64,000 nt of DNA from Maniola hyperantus (taxonomy: Eukaryota > Arthropoda > Insecta > Lepidoptera > Nymphalidae). The stretch spans positions 11,532,001 to 11,596,000 of the forward strand of contig NC_048538.1 of NCBI RefSeq assembly GCF_902806685.2. Reading direction: 5' to 3'. The notes below the pieces were generated by a model, which was not told the DNA's origin, made no database searches, and worked only from the letters and a program-made list of their open reading frames with translations. Below are positions 21,661 to 34,000 of the stretch, piece after piece. Position numbers and translations under genes: made by a program. Every line of letters starts with the position of its first letter. The stretch's first letter is position 1.

Positions 21661-24575
21661 AAAATAGATCAAAATTAGGTATTAAAAAGTTTTTGACAGC
21701 TGCCTTAGAAACAGTTTTGGCACGTTTTTGTGCAGTTACCGAAGACCTTTACGTGCGTTGACTTTGATTTAAATGTAACATTTTGTTCATGCTTAGATAT
21801 CTGTTTATTGGCATCAGTATACTGTTAGCGCTTTGGTAATTAAATAGCTTAGCTCACTCGCTGCTAGTGTCTGATTTGGCCAAAGTTAAATCAAATTGAG
21901 GCGACACTTGACCCGTTTAAGTTCATTCGAATGGATGATCTAAAGTTAATGAAACAGAATAATAAAATAAATAAGTTAATTTATTTGTATGAATATGTGT
22001 ATGTTTAATCTCTTTTAGGCTTATATTAGCAGTGCCTTCTTTTGCGAATGTGTAAATTCGTCATAAAAGAAAGTGTTTTTATACCCAATTTTATCTTCTC
22101 TTAGAATATTCAGTGAAAATGCTAGTAAAAAATAATAAATTACCTGCCCAACTTATCAAACTATACAAAAACCTTATTATTTTTTATATCAATATCCGCA
22201 TCGCAATTTATAACAAGCAATAGTTCTTGAGATTCAGGGCTCCGAAATAAATGTAAGCAACATAATTCACGTACCGACCCAAACTGATAGCGAATAGTCG
22301 GTAGACCGAGAGATATTTCGTGGAAACAAAAAAGAAGGAAAGATAATGTTTCGTGTTGTTTTTCGGTTTTAAATCTTCCGAGACAATATTCCTCGTCTTG
22401 GGGCAGTACGAAACTTTTTAGGTCGACACCTTATCGTAACCGTAAATCAAGTGGACATCGGCAAAGGCCAAGATGTACCGCCGGTGTCCTGAAAGTGATA
22501 ACAGTTTAGAAGTTACCGTCGTAAACAACGATATTAAGTGACAGCCTGCCTACTTTACTCGGTTGTATAATTTCTTGTAGAGTCAGCATTTTCATTTTTT
22601 GGGCCACAATTTTCAGATATTTTTATCTGACACTCTTTCTTATTTTAATCATATTATTTTTTACAACAGCTATAACATGGTTTTCAGAGATTACATTCTA
22701 ATAAAAATTATTTAATTTAATGTCTTAAAATATTTAATTTCAAAAAGTATTTAATTTCTAAAAATGCAGCATAGATGAAGGAAAAAAGGGCCAATTTTAT
22801 CGCACAAATATTTTTATAATTCAATTAATTTAATCTACAATTTAATTAAGGTGCTTACAAGTAACAAACCAGTTGAAATCCTAGTTGCGCAAGGTGTCCT
22901 TAGTTAGTAAAGTTCAGCTCCCAAAGTGTCCGCACGCATGACACGAACTTTACCCTTAATTCTTCAAGTCAAAGCCCGGTAGTTTACCCGTGGACTTTCA
23001 CCCAACTACAGTTTATGCAAGCAAAGTAAATCAATATCTAAAGCCAATGAATCAAGAGTAATATATTCGGGTACATAATAAATGTGCGCTACCTGAAGGC
23101 AATATCTGAAAAATTTGCCTGCTCGATATTGCTTACAAGGGAGTTTCCTTTCTCCCCAAAATTTAATGCGTCGTTCGCATTTTTATAAAAAGAAGTAGGT
23201 AAGTGAAATAATTTGCGGTCGGTGCTTTATTTCCTTTTATTTATTTTAATGGTAGGTCCCATTCCTTTTGTTTCTTTTCTTTTAGGCTTAAAGGGAATGA
23301 AGGGTCTCCGCGAGAAAATGTGTTAAATTCGAGTGTATCGTTATAAATGATGAATTTATACACTGTCGAAAACAAGACAAGTTAGTTTCGTTTTGATTGC
23401 TTACTGAAATTACTTTCTTAATTAATTAGAGCATTTCGCGTTATAACAACGTTTTCTCGACGCAATTTTCTGCAAAAACAGTATTATTCCTGATTTCATA
23501 GGCGTTAAGTGTTTAAACGTGACTTTGGGTAAATTATTTTACTCGTAAAAACAAAACCCTTTATCATAATTTTATGGCTCAAGTTTTAAAACTTAAGATA
23601 CCTCTTTCCTGTTGGAGGGTCGAGCTAATGATATGATTTATAGATTGCGAAAATATTTCTAATTCATTTATGGAACTTTCGATATAATGTACACGTACAT
23701 TAGTAAATTACAAAAATATTTATTTCATGGAAATGCGTGTCTAACTTTAGGGTGTCTGATATGCGCCGGGCTGAATGGAAGTTTATATCATCGTCGAGGC
23801 TTACATCAGCTTACAGAGAGCGCGTCTCCATTCACGCTCGTTTCATTCGTTTCGCTTTCCACTAAAAATCTAAAATCAATAAAGGATCACGATATAAATG
23901 CAAAGATTATCGGGGTCCGCCATTCGCGTAGCGTGAAAAATGTGCGCCCCATTACATGAGCCGTCCAAAATAAAACCGCGAATCACTATGAGACTCTAAG
24001 TAGCACCATAAAGGAAGGATCCTTCGACGCAATCGCTTCGGCAAACATCTACAGAGAAGCGAGTGGTGGTAAATGAGAGGGATTCGACGCGTCCCCCGCC
24101 CTCGCAGACGTCGCCGCTCCGCGCCATATCTTAACAGATGCGCGACCGGCTAAAGTGCTTAATTCATGCTCTAGAGGACTCACGACTCACGACTCGACAA
24201 GCTATAGTTGAATTGGATCGACGTGTTCGTAGCATATCATATGAAATTTAATAAAATCGCTATTGAGCACCGTCTACGAGGACTTTTATCTGGATAGAAT
24301 TTGCATTAATTCTATCGTGTGCAAGGGAATTTTGCATTTTTGCAGAGCTTATTTTACATTGGATTACTTTGCTGATAATCTTCGAACTTATACTTAACTA
24401 CGCCAGGAATAGGCTCCAATATTCGGTTTAAGCATCGTGCAGGCTGCCATAATACCTCTTGCCTAACGTAACTGCGATTCTAGCTGATTGCACAGTTGTA
24501 TTGCGGCTGTAATAGGTTTTTTGTGCTTTTTGGAATCATTCGTCAATTCACCCAAGGTATTAACTGGAAATCTTC
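21661..24575. other. Intron, mostly unique sequence
   Basis: No coding exon recognised. The GC-rich, pyrimidine-rich patch at 24040-24140 (GACGCGTCCCCCGCCCTCGC) and the 90-codon plus ORF at 23687-23959 have no domain I recognise and no good splice context. Most of this block is not repeated within the window, so conserved regulatory DNA is possible but not shown. Confidence 0.5.
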
Positions 24576-24805
24576 TAAATATATAAAAGAAAAAGGTGAC
24601 TGACTGACTGACTGGCTGATCTATTAACGCACAGCTCAAACCACTGGACGGATCGGGCTGAAATTTGTCATGCAGATAGCTGTTATGACGTAGACATTCG
24701 CTAAGAAAGGATTTATAAAAAATCAAACCCTAAGCGGGTAAAAGAGGGTATTCAAATTAGTGTAGTCCACTCGGATAAAGTCGCAGGAATGAGCTAGGCT
24801 AGTAT
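24576..24805 (+). repeat. Family A repeat
   Basis: ATATAAAAGAAAAAGGTGAC, a few GACT units, TTAACGCACAGCTCAAACCA, TCATGCAGATAGCTG, then CCACTCGGATAAAGTCGCAG and GAGCTAGGC. A near-complete copy. Confidence 0.85.
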
Positions 24806-25539
24806 GGATATAATTTAAATGCTTAAAGTTTGTTTAAAATATTTTGGTGTACATCTATAGGTAATCTATGTTCAAGAAAATTTTAGAAGATTTTGTAAAA
24901 AAATAAGTAGATACATAAAAGATTGCAAACGGTATGGAAAATTTTAGTACGAACGTTAAAAATAAGGAAGTTCAGATAGGTACTCGGAACGTTATAATGC
25001 TATTACGTAGATAATCGCAGTTTAAAACTTTAAGGATAAAAATTAGTGAAATCGGAGTAGGTATGGTAAAAAGTTTCTAAATTTTGTATGCGGTAGCGTT
25101 CATTACTAGTTCGATAATCGGTAGGAAGTGTGCGATGCATAATCAAGTAGTCGAGCCGGGCAGAGCCGTGGGGTTCTGGGGGGGATAGGGGTTAGTCGTA
25201 AAACTATTACGGCAACGTTCTGTGGAGCACGCCGGCTTCATTAATCGGCCATCGTATGAAGCTATCCCCGTTATTATGATACGACGGTAGGCCGCGCCTG
25301 TACGTGTCGTATAGCTCTGGATGGACGGTAAACGCAATCTTTCAAGCTGCTTCTAAATTTGTAAATGTTCATATTATCAGTGCGCTGAATTTGTAAATGT
25401 CCTTGTTATCAGGGAAGTAAATTTGAGACTATTATTTATACGCGAGCTAAATGACTTAGTTTTATTGCACGACGTTCGGTATAACTAGAGTAGGTAGAGA
25501 CGTTCGATTATAATTGCGTCATTATGATCATCATCATGA
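24806..25539. other. Intron, unique sequence with GC-rich patch
   Basis: 25140-25340 is GC-rich (GAGCCGGGCAGAGCCGTGGG onward) and contains a 64-codon minus ORF without motif. It is not repeated in the window. It could be regulatory DNA or an unknown repeat. Confidence 0.4.
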
Positions 25540-26115
25540 TCAACTCATCCCCAGCCCACTACTGAGTACGAGTCTCCTCTTAGAAAGAAAAGGGATTAGA
25601 GTCTAACCATTTCTTTTTCTAAGAGGAGACTCGTGCTCAATAGTGGGCCTAATCGTTGAGCCATAGTCTGCACAGTGTGTGTGCAGATTTCACATACCCT
25701 TGAGAACATTATGGAGAGCTCTCAGGCATGCAAGTTTCAACACAATGTTTTCCTTCACCGTTTAAGCAAGTAATATTTAACCAGTACTTACCCTTATTAT
25801 AAATGCGAAAGTGTGTTTGTTTGTTGGTTTATTGGTTTGTTCGTTTTTTCTTCAATCTCGTCACAACGGTGCCACGTATTGACGTTTTTTTGCATAGATA
25901 AAGACTTGGAGAGGTACATAGGCTACTTTTTATCCCGGAAAATTAATGAGTTCCCATGGGATTTTTAAAGACCTAATTCCACGCGGACGAAGTCGCTAGT
26001 TGCTCATAAATCGCACATAACTCCAAAAAGTTAGAGGCACGTGTCCAGGATCGAACCCCCGACATCCTGAATAGAAGCCCGACATCATAACCACTGCCTA
26101 TAACCGCTACTATAT
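25540..26115 (-). repeat. SINE, reverse, interrupted by a family B repeat
   Basis: The tail part (CAGCCCACTACTGAGTACGA, ATAGTCTGCACAGTGTGTGT, TTTTCCTTCACCGTTTAAGC) ends near 25780. The head part resumes near 26001 and ends in GTGTCCAGGATCGAACCCCC, the complement of a B-box-containing tRNA-like head. Near the 3' end, 25556-25592 is inverted at 25611-25660, forming an extra 36-bp arm pair. Confidence 0.75.
25781..26000 (+). repeat. Family B repeat nested in SINE
   Basis: TTATAAATGCGAAAGTGTGT, TTGTTTGTTGGTTTATTGG, TTTTTGCATAGATAAAGAC, TACATAGGCTACTTTTTATC, CCACGCGGACGAAGTCGC, TAGTTGCTC. It lies inside the SINE, so it inserted later. Other copies are at 34838-35050, 40150-40375, 37590-37695, 44650-44840 and 49316-49490. 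Confidence 0.8.
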
Positions 26116-26388
26116 TTAATGTTGCTTAGAAAAGGAAAATGAAAAATAGATTTTCACAAACATTTGACACACTGTTGCATGCGGAGACCACAATTCCCTC
26201 AGCTGAACTACGGTATTACATCAGACATACGAGTATTTTCGGTTGTTTGGAATAAATGGATAGAGTTACACCGATGTGAGAGCAATCTTCATGAGTGCTA
26301 AACTTGTTGGAGTGATCAGGACGCGAGGCGAACGAGCTAACAATACTATTGCTTGTCGGTATATGCTTACCAGTGAAAAAATAATATA

Positions 26389-26995
26389 TTGTCTAGAATA
26401 ATTTCAATCTCGATACAATTAACTAGTCCAAAGAAGAAAGTCTTCAAGAATAAACTCTTCAAACAGTGCCTGTTACCAGTGATGACATATGGATCCGAGA
26501 CAATGATAGATAACTATGGGCCTCATAAGAACGCTCAGAGTAACTCAGCGGGCGGTGGATGCTTAGTGTTTCTCTATGTTATCAAATTAGAAACGAGGAA
26601 ATCCGAGAATGACAGCTACAATGTCAAGATCGCAATCATCTCTGATTTGTCGACGCTCGCCCACTATTGGCTACAATGCATTGTTGCAACAAGAATCGCA
26701 CAAATTCAGCCAATCGGAACAATTGAGATTGTAATGATTGATGCAGGTTTTAAACAATCGCCCTACAGCGTAACCGATATAGCAGCGATGCTGAAGTGGC
26801 ACATAGTTCAAAAAACTGATAAACGTTGGGGTCCCAATGTGCTAGAATGGCAATCTCGCACCGGAAAGCACAATAGGGGACATACGACATCAAACGAGTT
26901 AAGAGAGCTGGATTCAGACCGTGGTGTGTGGAAGTCCTTATGAGACTTCTATGTCCAGCAGCAGTGGACGTCTCTTGGTTGTTAATGATGTTGAT
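26389..26995 (+). pseudogene. RTE-like LINE reverse transcriptase C-terminus with insertion
   Basis: The 184-codon open frame 26389-26943 has the conserved LINE segment LPVMTYGSET near residue 30, then the C-terminal part ending WKSL. Past the stop the LINE goes on with the bases for its usual terminus (CCAGCAGCAGTGGACGTCTC). Between the two coding parts sits a 162-bp foreign element (26606-26767) in frame. The palm and YxDD motifs are absent, so this is a 5'-truncated, non-functional copy. The open frame is accidental and unlikely to be a gene. Confidence 0.8.
26606..26767 (-). mobile_element. Element N, copy inside LINE
   Basis: Reads AGAATGACAGCTACAATGTC at the left end and CAATCGCCCTACA at the right end. 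It matches 43370-43537 in the opposite orientation over its full length, including TTGCAACAAGAATCGCACAA and GATGCAGGTTTTA. The shared end points give its size (about 162-168 bp). It has no clear terminal inverted repeat and no ORF of its own. Confidence 0.75.
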
Positions 26996-27869
26996 GACAA
27001 ATAATTAGTAACCGAGCGAAGCGAGATCTCCGAGTCTACTTGGAAAACAATTAAGGCATTTTTTAAATTGTTGTTAGTCACTGAATAAAACGCCTGTGAC
27101 AGATGGACAGACACAGACATTGATTGCATATGTGTAAGTAGTATACGAAACATTTTACGTTAAAAATAAATATGCTGTGCTTGTTCCAGTATATCCACAG
27201 CCTAACGGTACCAGATTGAGTCGGTAACAAGACCGTGTACAGTGCGTTTCTGCAGTCCGCTGCTCACTCTTATTGCCTATTTGGTTGAATTTACCACCGA
27301 ATCTAGTGGCGTAAGTAGGTCGTTAGCGTGCTACCAATTTTGCTATATACAGCCACTATACAACTACTACTGCACTCTTGTACTTGCATCTAATATTCGA
27401 TATAATTTCACATAATTTTGCAGTCTATCTATTGGCCAAAATCGAATATTAGACTGAATTAGAAGACGTAGTTACATTCTTATACAATAACTTTGGTAAA
27501 CAGTATTTCCCTTTTTTATTTTTCAGCGTTGTTACTTTAGTATATTATGCAAGGTCCTGGATTCCATTTATTTCTGAGGTGCTTAGTATTAGAGACGAGC
27601 GGTACTTTGTTGACGACAGGGGTGACTACTGTCGTCGTCGTTTATCGGTGGCTGCCATGGTCAGGCTGGCGGCTGCCGTCGCGTGTCAGTGACTCCCGTC
27701 GACGTTGCCGGCTGCCGTCGACGGCAACAGTTACACCTGTGGTCGACAAAATGCTTGTCGTTTAGAACGATAAGGTTCTGGGATAGGCTTTGCCTAGCCC
27801 AGAACAGAACTAATAAATAATCTAATTAAGTAACGTTATTTTATAAACTGTTTGAAAATTTGCCCTTGG
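26996..27869. other. Intron; GC-rich patch and hairpin
   Basis: 27590-27760 is GC-rich with GTCGTCGTCG and GCCGTCGACGGC motifs and gives a 72-codon plus ORF (27547-27765) without a recognised domain. A CAG at 27525 precedes it, but no matching donor was found. A hairpin follows at 27773-27808. Confidence 0.4.
27773..27808. repeat. Hairpin, GTTCTGGG stem
   Basis: GTTCTGGGATAGGC pairs with GCCTAGCCCAGAAC across a short loop. AATAAATAAT follows, so it may be the 3' end of a retroposed transcript. Confidence 0.7.
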
Positions 27870-27962
27870 CCAGCGTGGTAAACTATAAACCCTTCTCATT
27901 CTGAGAGGAAACCCGTGCTTAATAATAGTGAGCCGGCAATAGATTTAATATGATGATGATCA
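27870..27962 (+). repeat. SINE 3' part
   Basis: TTGGCCAGCGTGGTAAACTA, CTTCTCATTCTGAGAGGAAA, CCCGTGCTTAATAATAGTGA, GATGATGATC. It matches the 3' half of the SINE at 4640-4935. Confidence 0.75.
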
Positions 27963-28864
27963 TTTTTATAAACTGCTCTCTTTGCAGCTTTCATCATGTT
28001 TCATCTATCCATTGACTTATATATTACTTCGTGTGGATAGGGCTATTGAACAAACAAAATGGCACCGACGTAGTGGTGCTTTAGCACCAATGCAACTTCA
28101 GTGACGTCTGAATTTCAAACGGGTCGTTCTAGTATCTAAGAGGTGGAGCTAATTTATGTGGTTCCAAATCCGTGAAAATTTTGTTTGCTTGACCATATCT
28201 TGTCATTTATATCGATGCATCTATCAGAGAATATTGCGGTCAAACGCTAAACTGTCATCGATAAAAAGACAAAACTAAATAAAACATAAAGAACAAGCCA
28301 AGAAGAGATGCGACAGTCGTGTGCGTGCATGCAAGGGGCGTTCTATCATGGATTATTTCATGCGGACATGCCGTCCGCGGCGTGCCAAGGATTAACCACT
28401 GCAATTCTGGACGAGAACAAATAGGCACTATTACACATCAGTGCTTGATAGATTTTAACGTCAAAACGCGCGATTCCGGCTTCTACTTGTCACTGACTTT
28501 CGTAACAATGTGAATGTAGCTTAGCAGCTGATTAAGAGATAGAGCTGGCATTATCTATGTGACAGAAAGAGATGCACAGCTGGAATAGTAGGTATTAGCT
28601 GGAAATACTTTGTCGAAGCTTTCCGTACGATGTATAATCCTCTTTATGGATTTAATATCTACCTACCTAGGATATGTTTATATTTATAGAGTTCAAATCA
28701 AATCAAATTCAAATCAAATCAACATATTTATTGAGTTTTATACTTAAGTTTGTAAAGGAAACATAGATTATAATAAGTATCGTAACAATATAATACATGA
28801 TAATTATTATGGTACGAGATAAAAGATATTAAGAACCACCTTCACTCATTTGTTCATCATCATC
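27963..28864. other. Intron; one repeat tail
   Basis: Non-coding. 28695-28745 carries CAAAT-type tandem units then ATATTTATTGAGTTTTATA, a retroposon-like tail. The 64-codon ORF at 28319-28513 has no motif. Confidence 0.5.
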
Positions 28865-28915
28865 ATCATCATCGTCAACCGATAGACGTCCACAGCTGGA
28901 CATACATGGGTGTCG
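28865..28915 (-). pseudogene. RTE-like LINE terminus, very short
   Basis: ATCATCATCATCGTCAACCG, then ATAGACGTCCACAGCTGGAC, the reversed last codons and tail of the LINE. Confidence 0.7.
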
Positions 28916-28946
28916 GTCGTTGTGATCTAAGGGTATAAGGGTAGAC

Positions 28947-29083
28947 TCACCGCCGTACTCAGAGTCGCTTAAGCGTTACTTAAGATTGAGTTAAACGAGA
29001 CAGAGCTATATCTCTCACATAAATCTGTCTCGTTTTAACTCAATATTAAGTAACGATTAGCGACTCTGAGTACGGCGGAATGA
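28947..29083. mobile_element. Palindromic MITE, CACCGCCGTACTC family
   Basis: The ends read TCACCGCCGTACTCAGAGTC and the complement of GACTCTGAGTACGGCGGAA. The arms continue through TTGAGTTAAACGAGACAG and its partner, leaving an apex of about 15 nt. The element is 137 bp and non-coding. Confidence 0.85.
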
Positions 29084-29544
29084 ATTACTAAGATGCAGAG
29101 GCGTCCCGCTTTTGAATTTGACACTATTCTTATTCAATTTTATTGCGATATTTTGGTTTTTGTCCTATGATTGTAATAATACCTTTAATTAGATATGTAT
29201 GTTGGTCGAATTCTTTCGGATTTTGCTATAATATTTAAGTGTACCTACAATTTTATCATTTTAACAATCTTATTCGATTGGAGAAATGCCAATAAAAACT
29301 TGTTAATTTCACTAGTGGCTCGTACAAAATGAAAGCCGGGACTTATATTTCCAGCTCATGTATTATGTATTGGAGTGTATATAAGCAATCCCACTATTCG
29401 AAGTCTAGACGCAGTGTGAATGAGATGAAATGAAATATCGACTCAATACAAACTGGTTTTCAGATTTTTATTGGAAATTTCAAGGCGCATCCCTTGAACA
29501 TGCCCTACGATGACGTGTGGCATTCAATTGAAACTTGTTTACTT
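29084..29544. other. Intron, unique
   Basis: AT-rich, no feature seen. Confidence 0.5.
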
Positions 29545-29705
29545 TTTAGGGTTTCGTACCCGAATAGTGCCAACGGGACTTTATTACTAAACTGTCCGTC
29601 CGTCCGTCCGTTCATCTGTCTGTCAGAGGCTGTATCTTGTGAACCATAATAGATAGAAAGATTAAATTTTCACGGAATGTGTACTTATATTGCCGCTATA
29701 ACAAC
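29545..29705 (+). repeat. Dispersed repeat, family G2
   Basis: TTAGGGTTTCGTACCCGAAT, CGTCCGTCCGTCCG, CTGTCAGAGGCTGTATCTTG, TTGCCGCTATAACAACAAAT. I remember this sequence type from many insect genomes. It is distinct from family G despite similar GTTTCGTACC and GTTCCGTACC motifs. Confidence 0.65.
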
Positions 29706-30009
29706 AAATAATAACAAATGGTCGACATAAAATACTAGACAATATGTAATAACATCTCATTGTAAAAAAATGTTTCCGCAAATAAAGAATCTTCGAATCT
29801 TTGAATCATTGAAAAATTAAAAAAAAAATTAAGCAGTGTTATTTCTTACTCTATACCCTTTGTCCTACTCGCACTTGACCGAATTTTTATAGCTATATGT
29901 AGCGATCGGTTCTCTCTAATATTTGCAGTCTAAAAGAACGTCGGAAACGCAAGACATTCACTATGTTGGAATTCTATTTCATGATTGGAAATAGCCTTAC
30001 AGAAAGTTA

Positions 30010-30425
30010 ATAAAAAAAACCGGCCAAGTGCAAGTCAGACTCGCACACTGAGGCTTCCGTACTACAATCGTATTAATATATATAAATCAAAAACTATTAT
30101 GCCTAAAAATAAATAAAATCTGTTTTAGAATGTACAGGTAAAGCCCTTTCATATGATACCCCACTTGATATAGCAATCTTACTTTGAAAGTCGAATATAG
30201 CAATATTTGTTCTTGACCATAATTTAATTTTTTTGTGTGATGTAACTACAAATTAACGGTTTTCAATTTTTCCCCGAACGTCTGCTATAAGACCTACCTA
30301 CCTGCCAAATTTCATGATTCTAGGTCAACGGGAAGTACCCTGTAGGATTCTTGACAGACAGACATACAACAAAGTGATCCTATAAGGGTTCCGTTTTTCC
30401 TTTTGAGGTACGGAACCCTAAAAAT
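30010..30425 (+). repeat. Dispersed repeat, family G, longest copy
   Basis: Starts AAACCGGCCAAGTGCAAGTC, AGACTCGCACACTGAGG; the middle has TCATATGATACCCCACTTGA and TGTGTGATGTAACTACAA. It ends GACAGACAGACATACAAC, GGGTTCCGTTTTTCC and GTACGGAACCCTAAAA. The outer ends are weakly complementary (CCGTAC with GTACGG). It is non-coding. Confidence 0.8.
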
Positions 30426-30774
30426 TATATGAAGAATAAAATGAATTCATTGATTGAACATTAATTTATCAGCTCACTTTAAAAAGTAAGTAAAAGTGCA
30501 TAACTTATTTTAAAAAGTAATAGGCCGTGGGGTGCCGTTGGCCATACGAAAGAAGTGCAGCTTCCTACGCATTGTATGATATAAAATCATGTGCTTGTCT
30601 CGCTCACTCATGTTGGCAATCCATACGTGCTGCCCAGACTATGAGGTGTGTTTCAGCGTTGCGTCCTGCGGTTTCACTCTCTCCGAGTTAGGTCTCCATC
30701 CCATTGCTTAAAAAATCGAACCATAAAATATATAAAACATCTTGTCATAGTTTAAAGTCATTTTGGTAGGCATG

Positions 30775-30859
30775 TATAGTATGCGACAGGTCGAGATAGC
30801 AATCGCGCTAGCCCGGTACGGGCGACCACAAGTGACATCTTGACCTGTCGCGTATAATA
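30775..30859. mobile_element. TATAGTACGCG MITE family 2, deleted copy
   Basis: TATAGTATGCGACAGGTCGA on the left and CTTGACCTGTCGCGTATA on the right, with only ~50 bp between them. It directly abuts the family 3 element at 30853-31035. Confidence 0.8.
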
Positions 30860-31035
30860 AGCGGCTAAAAGTAATGTACATCGGCCTTTAGAATGACATT
30901 TCAGCTTTGTAGAGCGCTGTCTCTGTCACTAATACCTATATGACGTTTTGTCGGTCTCACGACAGAGACAGTGCTCTACAAATTTGCTATCTCCTTCTAA
31001 AGGTCGATGTACATTACTTTCAACCGCGTACTATA
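30853..31035. mobile_element. TATAGTACGCG MITE family 3, full copy
   Basis: The right end is the complement of TATAGTACGCGGTTGAAAG, and the left end is the similar TATAATAAGCGGCTAAAAG. Both continue GTAATGTACATCG and CCTTTAGAA inward. The interior has GACGTTTTGTCGGTCTC flanked by paired CTCTGTC/GACAGAG. Other copies are at 41269-41453 and 10750-10880. It is non-coding. Confidence 0.85.
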
Positions 31036-34000
31036 CATATAAAAGGTTGAATTTAGTAGATTATCTTATCACCTTTACATAATTAATATTATAGACTGCA
31101 TGCTACTTCGAATATTGTACGCAAAACAGTATAAAAACGGTGGTATATTTCGATTACATGCGATTACAGGTGGAAATTTTTCGCGAATACATCAGTGGCC
31201 GTCGTCACGGTGATACGTGCATACGTGCGCATTTAGCTATACGACCGTATTAGTAATTTGAAAATAGGTTCGTAGGGAGGCCACTTGGGGGTAAAGGTAT
31301 TTAAGTACGTAGATATGGCTACGCCTAGAACGGAAAACACTTTTTCACATAATAATTATCTATAATATAATATAAGTATAATGATTAATGATTTGGCCCT
31401 TTGATTTTTTAAGTGTATCCTATATTCTTACTCTCTGTAATTTTGTTAACAATGAAGTTGTTTAAATTAAGTCAAAAATTAAATCAAAATGATTTTCAAG
31501 ACTGGAAAACAAAATCATGCTCGTTAGGTTTCCAAGTTTTGTTGATGTTATTCCTGATAAAAATAAATACACGGGCAGATAAACTAAGAAAGTAAAATAT
31601 TAAGTTTAACACATCACCCTAATCGACATTTCCGGGAATCCATGTTATCTCTGAATACCCGCAAAAACTCATCGGTGACACCTAATTTAGATAAACTTGA
31701 AAAGTAAAAATATTTCTAAATTCAAAATTTCATCGTTAGATCAAATGATAGAGCTGTTTCTTAAAAACAAAAACAATGTTATCCATGAATTTTCGCAGGA
31801 ATTCAGTGATCGGCATGAACATATGGAAATATTTACCTATGTAATCAAAGGGTACAATATATAATTGTACCAATTTATCTAGACCTGTCGTGTTATTTTC
31901 ATTAATCGTTCGTCCATCGGATTCGGGTCACCCCACATTGCGATGGTTTACATTGTTTTTACTTCTAAACATTTAGGTATACCCCACCCCAGTGACCACA
32001 CTTGTAGCTCTGTGCACGCAGTTTGGCTTACAATTGCAAACAAAGTTATACCGACAGTTCCTTTGAAACAAAAGATAAATTTTCTGAATACAGAAAAAAT
32101 CTTGAGTATAATATACGATTACGTGTCATAAGTTTATGCCCCGAAAGTTTGAAAGTAAATTCAAACATCCATCGATAAATCTTGGCGACGCTTGGAACGA
32201 TTTCATTTTCGAATTTCAGGAGCGATTGCCTCCACTGTTAAACTTTGCCTGAAAAATGTTCGCGGACGATTGACTCGGTATAAACGAAAATAAAAAGTTT
32301 GTGTTAGAGCAATAGCGTTGTACATTGCGCATATAAAGTAAAGAGAAAGCTCCAAAGAGGATCACAATTTGAAACGCTTCCGGATTTTCCCAGAGTTAAA
32401 ATGTGACCAAGTTTTTTGCATCAGGCAGCCGGCTATTGTAAAAGTTCTCCTCGATGAACTTGCATTTATCTTAAGCGTTTAAACCTAACTTTGCATTCAT
32501 AATTCCATTTCGCCGAGAAAGTACGTAGTGTCGCGGTTAACATGAATTCCATGAAAAGTGTACGTTAGTTTGTAACTAATTTGCTACAGCAATAAGCATA
32601 AACACGAAATTCATGGTGCACAAGTTTAATTCAGTTAGGCTAGTGTGGCGTGAGCTGCGTTCCGTATTATCATTACTAAACAGCTTTTATTATTCCACGA
32701 TATTTGGCTACAGGGGCCTCACATGAGCGCTAATGGAATAAAAAGTAAGGTTACAAAGTAAAAAGATACAGAGCACCACCCGCGGCGGCGCTTCGTGCGA
32801 ATTTCAACTGAAAATTTTATACGTTCAATCTATTTGGAGCGCCTTTATTTTGTGTCCCGCCATCTCGCCTTTGCGCAAAAGAGTTTCATTTTCAATTATT
32901 GCCCACTTGTAGAACGGGATCCAATGGAAAAATAAAAAAAACTTAAGCTAGAAATGATATTTTATAGACAAGCCACTTTATTCGATGTTTACTGTACCTC
33001 GATTTGTTCTCGGGCGAGATCTGTGATGTTCAAAGAAAATTATTGACGGAACGTGCTGGGATAGAGTTGTTTTCTGGAAAATGGAGAGTGTAGCACAAAA
33101 GCCCTTGGGTAAATCTTTGTTAGTAATAGTATAATTTGCTTTTAATGCCCTGTGAATATTAAAGTAATTGTTCTGTCCAAGTCTCATCACTAATTACGCT
33201 ATTTGCGGACTGTAAAATTAAATTACGTCTCATTACTTTAAAGTCATACTAAGCTTTAGAGAAATTTAAATGAAGCTTGCTAGATAAAAGTAGCGGCTAT
33301 ATGTAGGTACGTTCGTCTACGAAATAAGTTTCTTAAATCCCACTAATTAGCTACCTAATTTTTAAATTAATCTAGATATTTATGTAGGTACAGTTAGCTA
33401 CGCGAAGTTTATTCATAATTTTTAGCCTAATATGCACTCTAAATTTCCTGGTAATATAAAGATAATGAGATGAAAAAAAGTTTCAATTTCGATGCCGCTT
33501 GATATTATTGTTTTCATAATTATTTAATTAATACCTAGGTACGATTTATTTTTATATTAATAGGTGTATATTTTTTAATAAGATTAAATTCACGAATCTT
33601 TTTTCAATTATCACTAGTTTAATAAAACGCATTATACTCAAAAAATTGTACGATTGTTGACGATGTTTTTAAGCAGCTTGCATGCAAAGTATAAGCCGTT
33701 ATAAGAATTATAGTCAGTACTTTTAGCCAAATATGTAAATACTTTTAGTTTGAATGTCACGTAGTAATGCAACCTATGACGCGAACGTAGACTTTCGTAC
33801 TTAAGAGCATTTTCATTTTTAAATTATGAAATACAAATACCTACATAAAATTTTCATAAATTACCCTTATCGCGTGTAATGTTTATGTTTTAGACTATCG
33901 CTACCTAATATTTATGTAAATGCAACAACCCTTCCGCGTAAATTATTTTAAACGTTTGTTAGCGAGCCACTTTATGAAGTTTTTGTTAGAAAAAAAATGT

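Noticed and set aside
26389..26943. 184-codon ORF as a host gene
   Set aside because: It is a truncated LINE reverse transcriptase with an inserted element. No start context or catalytic motif.
27547..27765. Possible exon with CAG acceptor
   Set aside because: The frame has no recognisable domain, no matching donor was found, and the GC-rich repeats of GTCG explain its openness.
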